64,000 nucleotides of DNA from Capronia americana. Lineage: Eukaryota; Ascomycota; Eurotiomycetes; Chaetothyriales; Herpotrichiellaceae. The translations under genes were made by a program, and so were the position numbers. The notes under the pieces are model-generated. The model saw only the letters and a list, made by a program, of their open reading frames with translations, was not told where the DNA came from and ran no database searches. The stretch is taken from contig JADWQD010000002.1 of assembly GCA_016110215.1 (NCBI GenBank), positions 2,666,001 through 2,730,000 of the forward strand, read 5' to 3'. Below, one piece after another: positions 53,801 to 64,000 of this stretch. Each line of letters starts with the position of its first letter. Within the stretch, counting starts at the first letter, position 1.

Positions 53801-54853
53801 CGTTGTGCAGGAAGCTGGTGGTGTGTGGTTCCCCAATTCGGCCTTCAAGACCGCCCAAGCCCTCCGAGATTTCAACTACGGTGAACAACTTCCCGTCATG
53901 ATCCTTGCGAACTGGCGTGGTTTCTCGGGTGGTCAACGAGACATGTACAATGAAGTGCTCAAGTACGGTTCCTACATCGTTGACGCTCTTACAAAGTACG
54001 AGCAACCTGTCTTTGTCTACATTCCTCCCTTCGGCGAGCTTCGAGGTGGATCATGGGTAAGTGCAGCTTCACCGTTGTCGGCCGAATTTATTGCTAACAC
54101 TTTCTTCAGGTCGTCGTTGATCCCACCATCAACCCCGAACAGATGGAGATGTACGCTGACGTCGAGTCTCGCGGTGGTGTCCTGGAGCCTGAGGGTATTG
54201 TTGGCATCAAGTACCGCAAGGAGAGACAGCTGGAGACCATGGCTCGTCTGGATCCTGAATATGGTCGGCTGAAGCAGCAATCTCTTGCGAAGAACATGAG
54301 CGCTGATCAGCTCAACGCCATCAAGGCCAAGATGACCGAGCGTGAGCAACTCCTCGGACCCATCTACCAGCAAATTGCACTTCAGTTCGCCGATCTCCAT
54401 GATCGCGCAGGACGCATGGAAGCCAAGGGTACAATCCGCATGCCCTTACAATGGAAGAACGCTCGACGATTCTTCTACTGGCGGCTCCGAAGAAGATTGT
54501 CCGAGGAAGTCCTCCTCAAGAAGCTGAACAGCAGCTTGGCCGGTGGCATCGTTCCCGTCACCACCGCTCCCTCGACCCAGAGAGAGCAGAACCTTGCCAC
54601 GCTCAAGAACTGGTCTGGTTTGCTGGACGTCGAGTTCGACAAGGACGATCGCAAGGTTGCCGAGTGGTACGAGAGCCACCGAAAGGAGGTGTACGCCAAG
54701 ATTGATGCCGTCAAGACCGAGGCGGTCAGCAAGCGCGTGGCGGAGCTGTTGATGGGTAACAAGGAAGGTGGATTGAAGGGCGTGCGTGAGGTCTTGAGCC
54801 TTGTGCCTACGAGTGAGCGGGAGCAACTGGTCAAGTATTTGACTGGTGCATGA
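47818..54853 (+). CDS. ACC1: Acetyl-CoA carboxylase
   Basis: Multifunctional cytosolic enzyme that makes malonyl-CoA for fatty-acid and polyketide synthesis. Four exons: 47818-48003, 48076-48246, 48300-54056 and 54110-54853, giving 2,285 aa, full length for fungi. The biotin carboxylase domain begins VLIANNGIAAVKEIRSVRKW and has the ATP-grasp loop KASEGGGGKGIRKV and ELNPRLQVEHPTTEMV. The biotinyl carrier motif is EVMKM with Lys735. The central domain follows. Then comes the carboxyltransferase domain, with NDITFQIGSFGPAEDKFF, YLSANSGARIGMAEE, GLGVECLRGSGLIAG and LANWRGFSGGQRDMYNEVLKYG. Introns cluster at the ends, as usual for this gene. The start MAPANVNGVKGTKPLANG matches the variable N-tail before WQAKHNVADHFIG. 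Confidence 0.98.
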
Positions 54854-56152
54854 GGCTTGGTGTGTTAATGTATAGATGTGACGATGGTTGGGGGCCTGGG
54901 TGAAAGCGAAACTCAACGCCAGGGAATTATGAGGCGACTGAGCTTTTATGGGGTCCATGGATTTGTTCAGTCCGGCGTCTGTGGAGGAATTCGTTTCACA
55001 GCCTTTTCGTCTTCCGTACTTGTATTGCAATGGAAAAGTCAAGCTCAAAATTAGCCACCTTCTCGTTTCGACTTTGTGGCTATAGTCTGGATACGGGCTT
55101 ATCCGTGGTATTCTGAGGGTGATACAGGCCGCCACACCCGCCGACGCTTGTCTACTAGTAGCCAGCATGTACACATTGTAGAACCCCCGAAGACCCGAAC
55201 CGAGATGCTTAGAGATGGTAGAACAGGTTCGGTTGTACTCGAGTTGCGTACCTCCTCCTCAAGAACCCAGCAACTATAGGCACCGTGGACTGTGCCGAAC
55301 TTGCACTGCCGGGTGAAGAGGCGCTTCGGGCTCGCAGATCAGATCCGCAAGTACAGTATGTAGTTAGTCCATGGGCAGTTTGATATTACCCTTTGCGTTC
55401 AATGCCCTACACCTGGGTTTCTTTTGTTCTCGTCGGACTGAATCTGAAGCATCACATGCGAGGAAAAGACCACCTGAGCACGTGTCAACAGGTTTACAGA
55501 TGTTGCAAGCGACCACTTTCTCACACCCGTTCGCAATAAACACATGGGTGACGCCACTCAGGAACGTAGTGCTACCTGAGTCGTGGCCTGGACAGATTGA
55601 CTGTGCGGCAGGATTCTGAACCATGGTCGTTGCCTACCGATCTGCTATTGCCATACCTAGTTATGCCTACGTGCGCCGACCTCGAGTCAGGCGCTCTTCA
55701 GCCGTGCGTGCTGTTGGTATGGAAACCAAGCGAGCCATGGGTCGTGAAGACTAAACGGGTAAAGCGCCTGGACTCGGCCACCAGCGCCATGGCGGATGAT
55801 GGCTGGTAGCAAAGGGCAATGATGGGCAATAGAATTTCAATGAACGATCCGCGACAGGCAGCTCCCAAGGTTCCGATGCGTGCAAGCACATAGGGAGAGT
55901 TGGTGAGCTCGTGAATCGTGGTGGCTGAAATATTGTGCTAGACCGGGAAGAGGATTCAGCTTGGGTTGTTCCTGACTAGTCCATTTGAAGCTTAGGGCAG
56001 TGTTCTTGCCCGGCGAGGCTGCGAGGCTGCCTTATCGATAAGGCCCTGCGGAGTCTGAGTTCAGAACTTTTTCAAACTCCATTTTCTGCCGCTTCGACTG
56101 TGCCTCTCTGGGAGGTGCGCAATGTGAAGAGTCACGCTGACTGTCCAACACC
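54854..56152. other. Intergenic ACC/RPA135
   Basis: 1.3 kb with only short ORFs and no recognised domain, repeat or RNA; it contains the ACC 3' UTR and RPA135 promoter. Confidence 0.5.
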
Positions 56153-59100
56153 ATGTCGCCAACCACTACAGCTACTGCGACGCATACCAGGACCAGGACC
56201 AAGACAGACTGGTCTGTCGAGTACGACACAGTCCGCCGCCATAAGCTCTTCCGGAACACCCCCAAGGATCGCAGTGCTTATCCTGCGCTTCAAGCCGCCG
56301 TCAAACCGCATGTCGAGTCGTTCAATGCTCTGTGGGACGAAGGTCTCATAGACGCCGGTTTGAAAGATATTGGGACGTATACTGTGGTCGACGGGGATGC
56401 GCGAAATCCTAGCAAAGCCATTCACCGCAACAAGCTCGACCTCCGCGTGACGGAACTCATCCTCGAGAAGCCCACCTTACCCCCGTCCAACAAGTTCGCC
56501 ATTGAAGATCGAAACATCTACCCTGCCGAATGTCGAGAGCGCCATGCGTCCTACCGAGGACGACTAAAAGCCAGGCTACAGTACAGAGTGAACAAGGGCG
56601 AATGGCAGGAATCGGTGCGAGACCTGGGGCAAATGCCAATAATGCTGCGGTCCAACAAATGCCACCTTGAAAAGTTCTCCCCGGCTCAGATGGTTCGCCA
56701 CAAAGAAGAGGCTGAAGAGTTGGGTGGCTACTTCATCGTCAACGGCAACGAGAAGCTAATTCGCATGTTGATTGCCACGCGGAGGAACTATCCCATGGCC
56801 ATTTCCCGAAGTGCGTTTCAGGCAAGAGGGCCGACATTCTCGAAGCTTGCCATGTCAATCCGATCGGTCAGACCCGATCAGACCTCACAAACCAACGTCC
56901 TTCACTATCTGACCGACGGGAATGTCACTTTCAGATTTTCGTGGAGGAAGAATGAATATCTGGTCCCGGTGGTTATGATCCTCAAAGCTTTGGTCGAGAC
57001 AAACGACCGGGAGATCGCTGAAGGCATCATTGGGTCGAATTCGTCCAAAAAGGCGCCCAGCTCGTTCGTCGCCGACCGAACCGAGCTTCTCCTGCGGACC
57101 TACAAGGCCTACAACCTGAAAACAAGGCAACAAACGTTGGCGTACCTTGGAGAAAAATTCAGGCCTGTCCTGATGCAGCCCATCACCATTTCTGATGAGA
57201 AAGTGGGTGAAGAGTTCTTGAGAAAGGTTGTCCTACCCCATCTTGGCAATGTCGACGTAAGTCCGGCTCAGAACAACGACAAGTTCCAGCTGTTGCTGTT
57301 CATGATCCGGAAGCTTTATGCACTTGCAGCGGGCGATTGCGCCCTCGACAACCCTGATGCGGTCTCGAGTCAAGAGGTTCTGCTCGGCGGTTTCCTCTAT
57401 GGTATGATCTTGAAGGAGAACATATACGAGTGGCTGGTCGGTATTGGTGCCGCAGCTCGAGACTGGTCTAGGACAAAGAACGGCGCTCAGTTTTCAGAAC
57501 CATCGTTTGAGGCTGATTTCCTTCCTAAAATCGTCAGAAGAACGAATGAAAACTTGGCCGGCAAGCTGGAATACTTCCTCTCCACGGGCAACCTCGTCAG
57601 TCAGACCGGGCTTGATCTGTCCCAAACCTCTGGCTTTACAATTGTCGCCGAAAAAATCAATTTTTACCGGTTTATCAGCCACTTCCGGTGTATACATCGT
57701 GGCACTTTCTTCGCGCAGTTGAAGACGACCACTGTGCGCAAACTTCTTCCTGAAAGCTGGGGGTTTTTGTGTCCAGTACACACGCCCGACGGGTCTCCTT
57801 GCGGCTTGCTGAACCACTTGGCCCATCAATGTCAAATCCAGATAAAGAGAATCGACACCTCGGGGATTGAAAAGGCCATTGTGCGAATGGGACTCTCCCC
57901 AACCGCGCCAATGGCCCTCCGCGACGGCCTTTCTGTCCAACTTGACGGCCGGATATTGGGCTTCTGTCCGGCGAAGAGGGCGAGAGAGATTGCACAGTTG
58001 CTTCGGCACTGGAAGGTCAATGGTGAGCACAACATCCCGAACGAGCTGGAAATAGGATACATTCCCACCTCGAATGGTGGCCTCTATCCCGGCTTGTATC
58101 TCTTCTCGGATCCGTCGAGGATGCTACGGCCTGTCAAATACATCCCCACAGACAAGCTCGACTATGTTGGCCCCTTCGAACAACAGTACATGAATATCGC
58201 GTGCGTCGATGCCGACATCATCCCTAACCTGACAACCCACATCGAGTTCAAACCCACCAACATCCTTTCCATCCTCGCCAATATGACTCCCTTTTCCGAC
58301 TTCAATCAATCGCCCCGAAACATGTATCAGTGCCAGATGAGCAAGCAGGCCATGGGTACTCCGTCGTCGAATCTCATGTGTCGGACGGACAACAAAGCGT
58401 ATCTGCTGCAGACTGGGCAGACGCCTGTGGTGCGGCCCCCACTGTACAATGAATATGGACTCGATAACTTCCCTAATGGTATGAATGCCGTTGTCGCGGT
58501 CATTTCGTACACCGGCTACGACATGGACGACGCAATGATTATCAACAAGTCCTCCCACGAGCGAGGCTTCGGCGATGGAGTCATCTACAAGACGAAGGTT
58601 TACAGGCTCAACGAGGATCAGCGGGCAGCACGATCCAAGACCGAGATCAAGTCACTGTTCGGTTTTGCTGATGCCGATCCGAACATTTCGCCCGAGATCA
58701 GAGAGTATGTGGATGAGGACGGTTTACCAAAGATTGGAGCAAAGGTCGGTGAAGGCTCGGTAGTCTTGGCCTATCACAGCGTCATGTTCGATCCCTCGGA
58801 AGGCAAACTCAAGAATCTGGACGGAAACACCATGTATTTCAAATACAAGGATGCTGAGGAGGCATACGTCGATCAGATAAGGCTGATTGGCGCCGAATCC
58901 GGAGACCAGCCATGTCAAGCTATCAGCATCAAATATCGGATACCCAGACGACCGATCATCGGAGACAAGTTCTCCTCGAGGCACGGCCAGAAAGGCGTCT
59001 TGTCTATGCTTTGGCCGAGCGCCGACATGCCTTTCAGCGAGTCTGGAATTCAACCGGATGTCATCATCAATCCTCATGCCTTCCCGTCTCGAATGACCAT

Positions 59101-59815
59101 TGGCATGTTCGTCGAGTCTCTTGCCGGAAAGTCGGGGGCTCTTCACGGCCTTGCGCAAGACTGCACGCCCTTCTCCTTCGATGAAGACAACACGGCCGGA
59201 AACTTCTTCGGCGACCAACTTCGGCAGGCCGGGTACAATTTCTACGGCAACGAGCCCATGTACAGTGGTATCACCGGCAAGGAGTTTACAGCTGACATCT
59301 ACATTGGTGTTGTGTACTACCAACGGTTGAGACACATGGTCAGCGATAAATTCCAAGTACGGACGACCGGTCCCGTCAATGCGCTGCACGGCCAGCCCAT
59401 CAAGGGAAGAAGCAAGGGTGGTGGTATTCGCGTTGGTGAAATGGAGCGTGACTCTTTGATTGCCCACGGTTGTGCATATCTGCTTCAAGATCGTCTGATG
59501 GACTGCAGTGACAAGACTCGCGCTTGGGTGTGCCGATCCTGCGGCAGTTTCTTGAGTACCATGATGGTACCGAATCAGTTCACCGTCGGCAAGAAAGGAG
59601 GTCGAGTGGAGCCTAGCGGCGTGGTGCGGTGTCGAGCCTGTGCCAGACCAGCGACATTCGACGATAGTAAGATGGCCGTTTGGGAGGACGGCACAGGCAA
59701 GAAGTTTGTGGGCGGTGATAACACGACCGTCGTCAACGTTCCGGGCGTGCTCAGATATTTGGATGTGGAGCTCGCGGCGATGGGTGTCCGGACAAAGTTC
59801 GAGATTGAGAATTAG
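56153..59815 (+). CDS. RPA135: RNA polymerase I second-largest subunit
   Basis: Beta-like catalytic subunit of Pol I, which transcribes the 35S rRNA genes in the nucleolus. Single exon, 1,220 aa. Order of signatures: protrusion and lobe domains (LIRMLIATRRNYPMAI, the Pol I form of this loop), fork (VHTPDGSPCGLLNHLAHQC), hybrid-binding domain (YTGYDMDDAMIINKSSHERG, SSRHGQKGVLSMLWP, DVIINPHAFPSRMTIGM) and the C-terminal clamp with zinc ligands CRSCGSF (from ~1126) and CRACARP. The N-tail MSPTTTATATHTRTRTK is low complexity; the next in-frame features (VRRHKLFRNTP) are conserved. It is convergent with the membrane-protein gene (37 bp between stop codons). Confidence 0.97.
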   Translation: MSPTTTATATHTRTRTKTDWSVEYDTVRRHKLFRNTPKDRSAYPALQAAVKPHVESFNALWDEGLIDAGLKDIGTYTVVDGDARNPSKAIHRNKLDLRVTELILEKPTLPPSNKFAIEDRNIYPAECRERHASYRGRLKARLQYRVNKGEWQESVRDLGQMPIMLRSNKCHLEKFSPAQMVRHKEEAEELGGYFIVNGNEKLIRMLIATRRNYPMAISRSAFQARGPTFSKLAMSIRSVRPDQTSQTNVLHYLTDGNVTFRFSWRKNEYLVPVVMILKALVETNDREIAEGIIGSNSSKKAPSSFVADRTELLLRTYKAYNLKTRQQTLAYLGEKFRPVLMQPITISDEKVGEEFLRKVVLPHLGNVDVSPAQNNDKFQLLLFMIRKLYALAAGDCALDNPDAVSSQEVLLGGFLYGMILKENIYEWLVGIGAAARDWSRTKNGAQFSEPSFEADFLPKIVRRTNENLAGKLEYFLSTGNLVSQTGLDLSQTSGFTIVAEKINFYRFISHFRCIHRGTFFAQLKTTTVRKLLPESWGFLCPVHTPDGSPCGLLNHLAHQCQIQIKRIDTSGIEKAIVRMGLSPTAPMALRDGLSVQLDGRILGFCPAKRAREIAQLLRHWKVNGEHNIPNELEIGYIPTSNGGLYPGLYLFSDPSRMLRPVKYIPTDKLDYVGPFEQQYMNIACVDADIIPNLTTHIEFKPTNILSILANMTPFSDFNQSPRNMYQCQMSKQAMGTPSSNLMCRTDNKAYLLQTGQTPVVRPPLYNEYGLDNFPNGMNAVVAVISYTGYDMDDAMIINKSSHERGFGDGVIYKTKVYRLNEDQRAARSKTEIKSLFGFADADPNISPEIREYVDEDGLPKIGAKVGEGSVVLAYHSVMFDPSEGKLKNLDGNTMYFKYKDAEEAYVDQIRLIGAESGDQPCQAISIKYRIPRRPIIGDKFSSRHGQKGVLSMLWPSADMPFSESGIQPDVIINPHAFPSRMTIGMFVESLAGKSGALHGLAQDCTPFSFDEDNTAGNFFGDQLRQAGYNFYGNEPMYSGITGKEFTADIYIGVVYYQRLRHMVSDKFQVRTTGPVNALHGQPIKGRSKGGGIRVGEMERDSLIAHGCAYLLQDRLMDCSDKTRAWVCRSCGSFLSTMMVPNQFTVGKKGGRVEPSGVVRCRACARPATFDDSKMAVWEDGTGKKFVGGDNTTVVNVPGVLRYLDVELAAMGVRTKFEIEN

Positions 59816-59852
59816 TAGCGTAGATGCCGCGCACGACAAGAAGAAAGAGCAT

Positions 59853-61001
59853 TTACATCGTCACCACCTCATTTCGCGTCTCATCGCCGTCGTCCTTTCC
59901 TATCTCCTTGACCTGCTCCGGATTGATCATGCCCAACCGAACCGCGAAATCGCTTCTTCCTACCTCCTTGATCAGCTCCTCGGCCAGCTCCAACCGCCGC
60001 CCATACCTCTTCACCGCGTCGGGCGCCTTCGCCACGCAGACGGTCCGCCCATTCATGAGCAACTCTCCAGCCCTCGCGTTCTCATACACGAGGATCAAAT
60101 GCCCCAGCAGCACCGCCCCGACAAGCATCCCCTTCTCCCGATCGCTCGCCCCTCCTAGCGCCACGACCGCCACCCAGACCATCATCCCGGAAATCCAATC
60201 CAAACAGTCCATGACGCGCGGATACCGAGGCCGACGGGCAAGCCACCGCCCCGACGTCACGGCCTTGAGATCGTCCACCAGGCCCGTCATCCTGGCCCAC
60301 CGGTCCTCGGACAGCAGGACCAGCAAGTCGCCCGTCACGCCTGGTTCGGGGGCGCCGTGCCATGAGGGTCGTCGTGTGCGTGCGCGGAAGCTGATCGTCG
60401 CGAACAGGCGGGAAAGTAACAGCAGCGAGATGGAGAGGAGGAACGGGAACGCCGCGCTGAAGGCATCGAGGGAGAGGCCTGGCCATGATACGAGGAGGAG
60501 GGCAACCGTGGGGAGACATGCCATTGTAGAGGATAGGCGGTGGCGGTGGCGGTGGCGGTGGCGGTGGCGGTCGTCTCCTCGAAGGCCAGAGCCAGAGCCA
60601 GAACTAGATCTCACTTCCAGCCTCGTCAGACATCCCGTGCGGGTCATCTTTTGCAGGAACGCGACCGTCGCGGCGTTTTCCACCCGGAAGATGTATCCCG
60701 TCGTGAGGGCCGCGCAGGCGGGATATTCCCCGCGGTTGAGCGCGCTGGGGTCGAGAGGCGTCTGTAGGCCGAGACAGAGCGTGAGGATGGAGATGCAGTC
60801 CGAGAGCGAGAGCGAGAGATAAGACCCAGATCCAGATCCAGGGCCCGCCGCACCAACGTCCACACCTGTCCCCGTCCCTCTTAGGGCGAGGTGTGTGTGG
60901 AGTGGGGAGACGGGTCCGGGTGTTGCGAGGAGCAGGATTGGGAGGAGCGAGAGGGAGAAGGACAGGGAGAGGTTGACATTGAGGCTGAGGATGGAGTCCA
61001 T
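59853..61001 (-). CDS. Multi-pass membrane protein, conserved-looking, unknown function
   Basis: 382 aa, single exon. I do not recognise a named family. The N-terminus (LSLSFSLSLLPILLLATPG) is a signal peptide or first TM segment. Further hydrophobic segments lie at about residues 164-180 (ACLPTVALLLVSWPGLSL), 186-205 (AAFPFLLSISLLLLSRLF) and 270-300 (WISGMMVWVAVVALGG, GMLVGAVLLGHLILVY). The segment CLGLQTPLDPSALNRGEYPACAALTTGYIFRVENAATVAFLQKMTRTG is notably non-repetitive and looks conserved. A 12-residue Arg-His repeat (~146-157) is encoded by the hexanucleotide repeat at 60536-60571. The C-terminus is a soluble helix (YGRRLELAEELIKEVGRSDFAVRLG). Confidence 0.7.
   Translation of the reverse strand: MDSILSLNVNLSLSFSLSLLPILLLATPGPVSPLHTHLALRGTGTGVDVGAAGPGSGSGSYLSLSLSDCISILTLCLGLQTPLDPSALNRGEYPACAALTTGYIFRVENAATVAFLQKMTRTGCLTRLEVRSSSGSGSGLRGDDRHRHRHRHRHRLSSTMACLPTVALLLVSWPGLSLDAFSAAFPFLLSISLLLLSRLFATISFRARTRRPSWHGAPEPGVTGDLLVLLSEDRWARMTGLVDDLKAVTSGRWLARRPRYPRVMDCLDWISGMMVWVAVVALGGASDREKGMLVGAVLLGHLILVYENARAGELLMNGRTVCVAKAPDAVKRYGRRLELAEELIKEVGRSDFAVRLGMINPEQVKEIGKDDGDETRNEVVTM
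60536..60571. repeat. (GGCGGT)6 hexanucleotide repeat inside a gene
   Basis: Six perfect units, read on the minus strand as (Arg-His)6 in the membrane protein. The repeat is in frame, so unit gain or loss changes length by two residues without frameshift. Confidence 0.95.
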
Positions 61002-62426
61002 GTTGAGGCTGGCTTAACGTTTGCAGAGCTAACAGTAGTTTGGCCGTATGAAGAAGTCTGAGTTATCTGTCCAGCTGGTTCCTATCCTACTTACAGAGGC
61101 ATTGTCGGTCTAGTGTCCATCGACATCAATATGTATTAGCAATGTGCGGGACGACGACCCATCATACATAGGATAGGATAGTCCAAGGCTGTCGCCAGAT
61201 TAATCCCGTCGAGTATCCTATGTATGGTTACACGGTAATTACGGTTTCCCAACGAAGTTGGCAGCGACTGCCGCCGCTTTTGGGGCTGTTCCTCTGGATA
61301 CTGTATTCCTACACAATGCTGTGGACAAGACTGACCGCCAACCTGGTCAGTGTCAAAGCGGGTGAGCGGCCAGAAACGGTCTCTCACAAACACCACGAAC
61401 CGTCTCTCATATAAACGCCGAAAAAAAACAAACACGAAATCGCCAGAGAAATAAATATTGCCGTCGATGGCGAGCTGACCTGCTGCTCCCATCTTCCACT
61501 TCTCGACTGTCCATTTCTTTGCTCCTGTACCGGGTATACCAATCAATATGGGACATCAAATCGAGTTGTAAATGAAGCTGGTTTCAGCACCGGAGACGTG
61601 ACACAACACCGAGGTGACGACATGAAATGTGTAGCACGTCTCGCACGTATAGATGTCATTGTAGCTGCTGAGTTGAACTCAATCGCGAGGGTTCGTTGGT
61701 ATTATGTATTTTCGCATCAATACCTTGACAAACACGGAAAAAGCAAGATCATCATGTATATTGTCTTCTAGGATCTCCATCCCCCCTCTTGACCGTTCTG
61801 GCTTGGGCCCGACGATGCCCGCTTCTCTTACGCATGTCGAAAAACGAAGGGTCGACGCAGGTGCGGACTCATAATTACGAGAAGGACCAAGGGAATCAGG
61901 CGCAGCACAATCAATATGGCGGTAGAAGTGCAATTCTCCCAATTCGTACTGACGATCTCGTAATTGTGCCAAATAAACAGTTGCGTAACATTCGCTGCAA
62001 AATCTCAGTGTCCCTATATAAGCGTTCGATGATCGAAAATGGGCCGTGGGGAGAGGGAAGCCAAGTCAACATTACCTACAGTCACCATAGGTACCGGTCT
62101 GGTCAGTGTCATCTTTCGCATCTAGGTTCCGGGAAGCGTTCGCTGCGCGCTGCTGAAGAATGGGTTTTCGTCCTCGTCGACTCGTTCACCGGGACCCTCG
62201 GGTGAGTCTTCTCGACTGACTGATGCGGGTACATAGTGTGGTCCTTAAAAGGCGACAGAGAGATACTTGCGGTTAACAGCTTCGAGAAGTCGTCCTGAGA
62301 CGGTAGATGCCCTTGATTTGGCAAGTACTGTATGTATACGTACGCTCGAGGGCACAACTTTTCGCTACATTGAGGACGGGGTTCGAGGTAAGAGAGCCTC
62401 AATTGTCCCAGGTCAACGCCCACCGC
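61002..62426. other. Intergenic, nothing recognised
   Basis: 1.4 kb between the membrane-protein start and the PUS1 stop (both minus strand). ORFs of up to 138 aa lack domain features or good context, and no repeat or RNA was seen. Confidence 0.5.
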
Positions 62427-64000
62427 TCAGCCCTCGTTCCCATGCTCGTCCTTGACGTCGTCGACATCGCTGTCCCCGTCCTCGGCGTCGACGTCCGCGC
62501 CCTTCTCCACCAGCACGGTCTCCAAGGTTTTGTCATCCTGACCTTTCTCGACAGCTCCCACGAGCGGCTTCGTCGTCGTGGCCTCGACCCCGCCACTGGT
62601 GACGAACAAGAACGTCTCGCTGGGGAAACTGTCCACGTGGTTGAAGAAATTGCCAAAGACGTTCTCCTTCTCCTCATCGCGGTACATGCGCTCGTAGATC
62701 TGTTCTTGCTTGAACCGATCCATCTCGTCCTTGAACTTGTCGAAATCAATTGGTTGTTTGCCCAGGCTGTCTGTCGCGCGCTTGTTGTACGAGTCGAAGA
62801 TCGGCCGTTCGAGCAGGAGACCCAGACTGGGGGCTTTGGGGATGGAGAGTCGAGCGGGACCCATGCTCTCCAGGAGTCGGTTCGGATCGCACCCACAACG
62901 CACAACGAGCGCGACCATGCCGACCATCTTACGGATTTGGTGCATCATGAAGCTTTGGCCGTGGACTTTCATGCTCAACCACTCTGTGCCGTTGATGAGA
63001 ATGGGCGTCTTGTCGACGGTGAAGGACTTGATGACGCGCTTGGCACTGGGGTCTTTGTACGTCTTTTGCACCGTGTAATTGTGGTAGTTCCGTGTACCGA
63101 CGAAGAGGTTTAGGGCGGTTTGAATGCGCTCCAGCCGTTCGGGAGGGATGCGGTAGGCGCGTTTGGCGCTGATGTAGGCTTGCCGCAGGCGTTTTACAGC
63201 TTCGTCGAGGATTGGGCGGCGGGCGGTCCTGGGTTTCGCTGCCGTGTCCGATGGTGTTTTCGTAGTTTCGTCGTCCTGCGCCATATCATCTTTGTTCTCG
63301 ATGTGGTCGGTCTCTGCCAGCTTGGGCTCAAGATCGGCTTCGACGATTTCAGCGGCTGCATCGCTCTCAGGAGGTTCGTTCCCTTTCAGCCACAAAGCCT
63401 TCTCCAGTATATCTTGGATTTCTGGATCATACTCTGCGAGTATGGGCTTGATCATCTCTTCGTCTACCTTCTCCCAATACCCTAAGACCTCTTCTTGTCT
63501 CTTCCTGTATTCTTCTTGATCCCCCTTCTTCTCGGCCCACTTGTCACAATTCCGTCCCAGGAAACTGGTCGGGTGCGGCGGTAGGAAACTGTGCGTGGGG
63601 ATCAAATACTCGTATATTCTCGAGTCCACCAGCTGGTACGCACTGAAAGCGTTGTTCGTCCGCTCAAATCCCCATACCCGTATCTGCGGGGCCAGATTCT
63701 CATTAATCTTCTGCACCACGTCCTCATCTTCGACGATCAATTTGAGGGAGATGACATTGCCGGCGGCGTGGACTCCCTTGTCTGTCCGTGCACATCTGAC
63801 GAAGGAGGATTTCTTGGGATCGTCGGCGTTGGCCTTGGAAATAGCGCCAGCAGCAACGAAGGCTTGGAAGAGGTCGCCTTCTATGGTCTTCTGATCGTGC
63901 GTTCTGTACGCCATTAGCTTGGAGCCACCAGCCTGCCATATGTTCTGAGGGTGCCTACAGTTGCATTCCCTTGTAGCCTGTCCCCGCGTATCCGATCAGT
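62427..64000 (-). CDS. PUS1: tRNA pseudouridine synthase PUS1 (5' end off window)
   Basis: TruA-family enzyme that isomerises uridines in tRNA (27, 28, 34, 36 and others) and U2 snRNA in the nucleus. Two exons are visible: 64000-63959 (partial, LIGYAGTGYKGMQL) and 63903-62427. The join CT|A gives GYKGMQL-THDQKTIEGDLFQAF, the expected family sequence, so the ORF start at 63914 is not the true start. The catalytic Asp lies in RCARTDKGVHAAGNVISL, with later motifs FSAYQLVDSRIYEYLIPT, FVGTRNYHNYTV, SFMMHQIRKMVGMVALVVRCG and IPKAPSLGLLLERP. A charged 60-residue insert sits before AVKRLRQAY. The C-tail is Asp/Glu-rich. At least 505 residues lie in the window; the first exon continues beyond the right edge. 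Confidence 0.95.

Noticed and set aside
53157..54005. 282-aa open frame antisense to ACC
   Set aside because: Shadow of the carboxyltransferase domain; no start context or homology.
58724..59839. 371-aa open frame antisense to RPA135
   Set aside because: Mirror of a highly conserved coding region; no independent domain.
61789..62205. 138-aa plus-strand ORF before PUS1
   Set aside because: Low hydrophobic order, no family resemblance; probably chance in the intergenic region.
63724..63914. ATG at 63914 as start of PUS1
   Set aside because: The preceding exon GYAGTGYKGMQL joins in phase through a GT-AG intron to a base inside this apparent N-terminus, so the ATG lies in the intron.

Overview
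The window looks like nuclear DNA of a filamentous ascomycete (Pezizomycotina). Genes are split by short 50-100 nt GT-AG introns with CTGAC/CTAAC-type branch sites. Zn(II)2Cys6 regulators, an APC permease family typical of moulds, a fungal-type acetyl-CoA carboxylase and a DNMT5-type methyltransferase point the same way. The overall flavour is Eurotiomycetes-like, but I cannot fix the order or genus from sequence alone. No rRNA gene, convincing tRNA, CRISPR array or intact transposon was found.

Layout. Positions 1-16.5 kb are accessory and metabolic. They hold the 3' part of a zinc-cluster regulator, an HpcH/HpaI aldolase diverging from a phosphonopyruvate hydrolase/PEP-mutase-like enzyme, and an AT-rich repeat relic near 4.05-4.37 kb. 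The 8-oxoguanine glycosylase OGG1 diverges from an SDR oxidoreductase. Then come an eight-exon APC permease, a second zinc-cluster regulator with a 5' exon carrying the start, and a seven-exon M20 carboxypeptidase-S-like peptidase. Positions 16.5-19.8 kb are gene-poor, with one small single-TM protein and a tandem repeat. From 19.8 kb on most genes are housekeeping: U2AF65, eRF3/Sup35 with a prion-like Q/N/Y-rich N-terminus, a CocE/NonD hydrolase (intronless, possible foreign origin), a hypothetical protein, a Yrb30-like Ran-binding protein, a Rna15/CstF64-like factor sharing a 246-bp divergent promoter with prohibitin-2, a 2,275-aa DNMT5 (cytosine methyltransferase plus SNF2 ATPase), a gene-poor 3.6 kb stretch, acetyl-CoA carboxylase, RNA polymerase I subunit RPA135, a multi-pass membrane protein and PUS1 (cut by the right edge).

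How the genes fit together. The housekeeping genes cover RNA processing (U2AF65, Rna15), translation termination (Sup35), rRNA synthesis (RPA135), tRNA modification (PUS1), fatty-acid supply (ACC), mitochondria (PHB2) and DNA repair (OGG1); they are neighbours but not one pathway. In the first 4 kb, two enzymes that by family would both release pyruvate (an aldolase and a C-P bond hydrolase) share one promoter that contains CGG-Nx-CCG pairs, next to a zinc-cluster regulator. This is the best candidate for an undescribed small pathway. The intronless DNMT5 gene is the other highlight, since it predicts maintenance-type cytosine methylation in this fungus. Exon boundaries were worked out by hand from reading frame, splice signals and family resemblance; no alignment was run.
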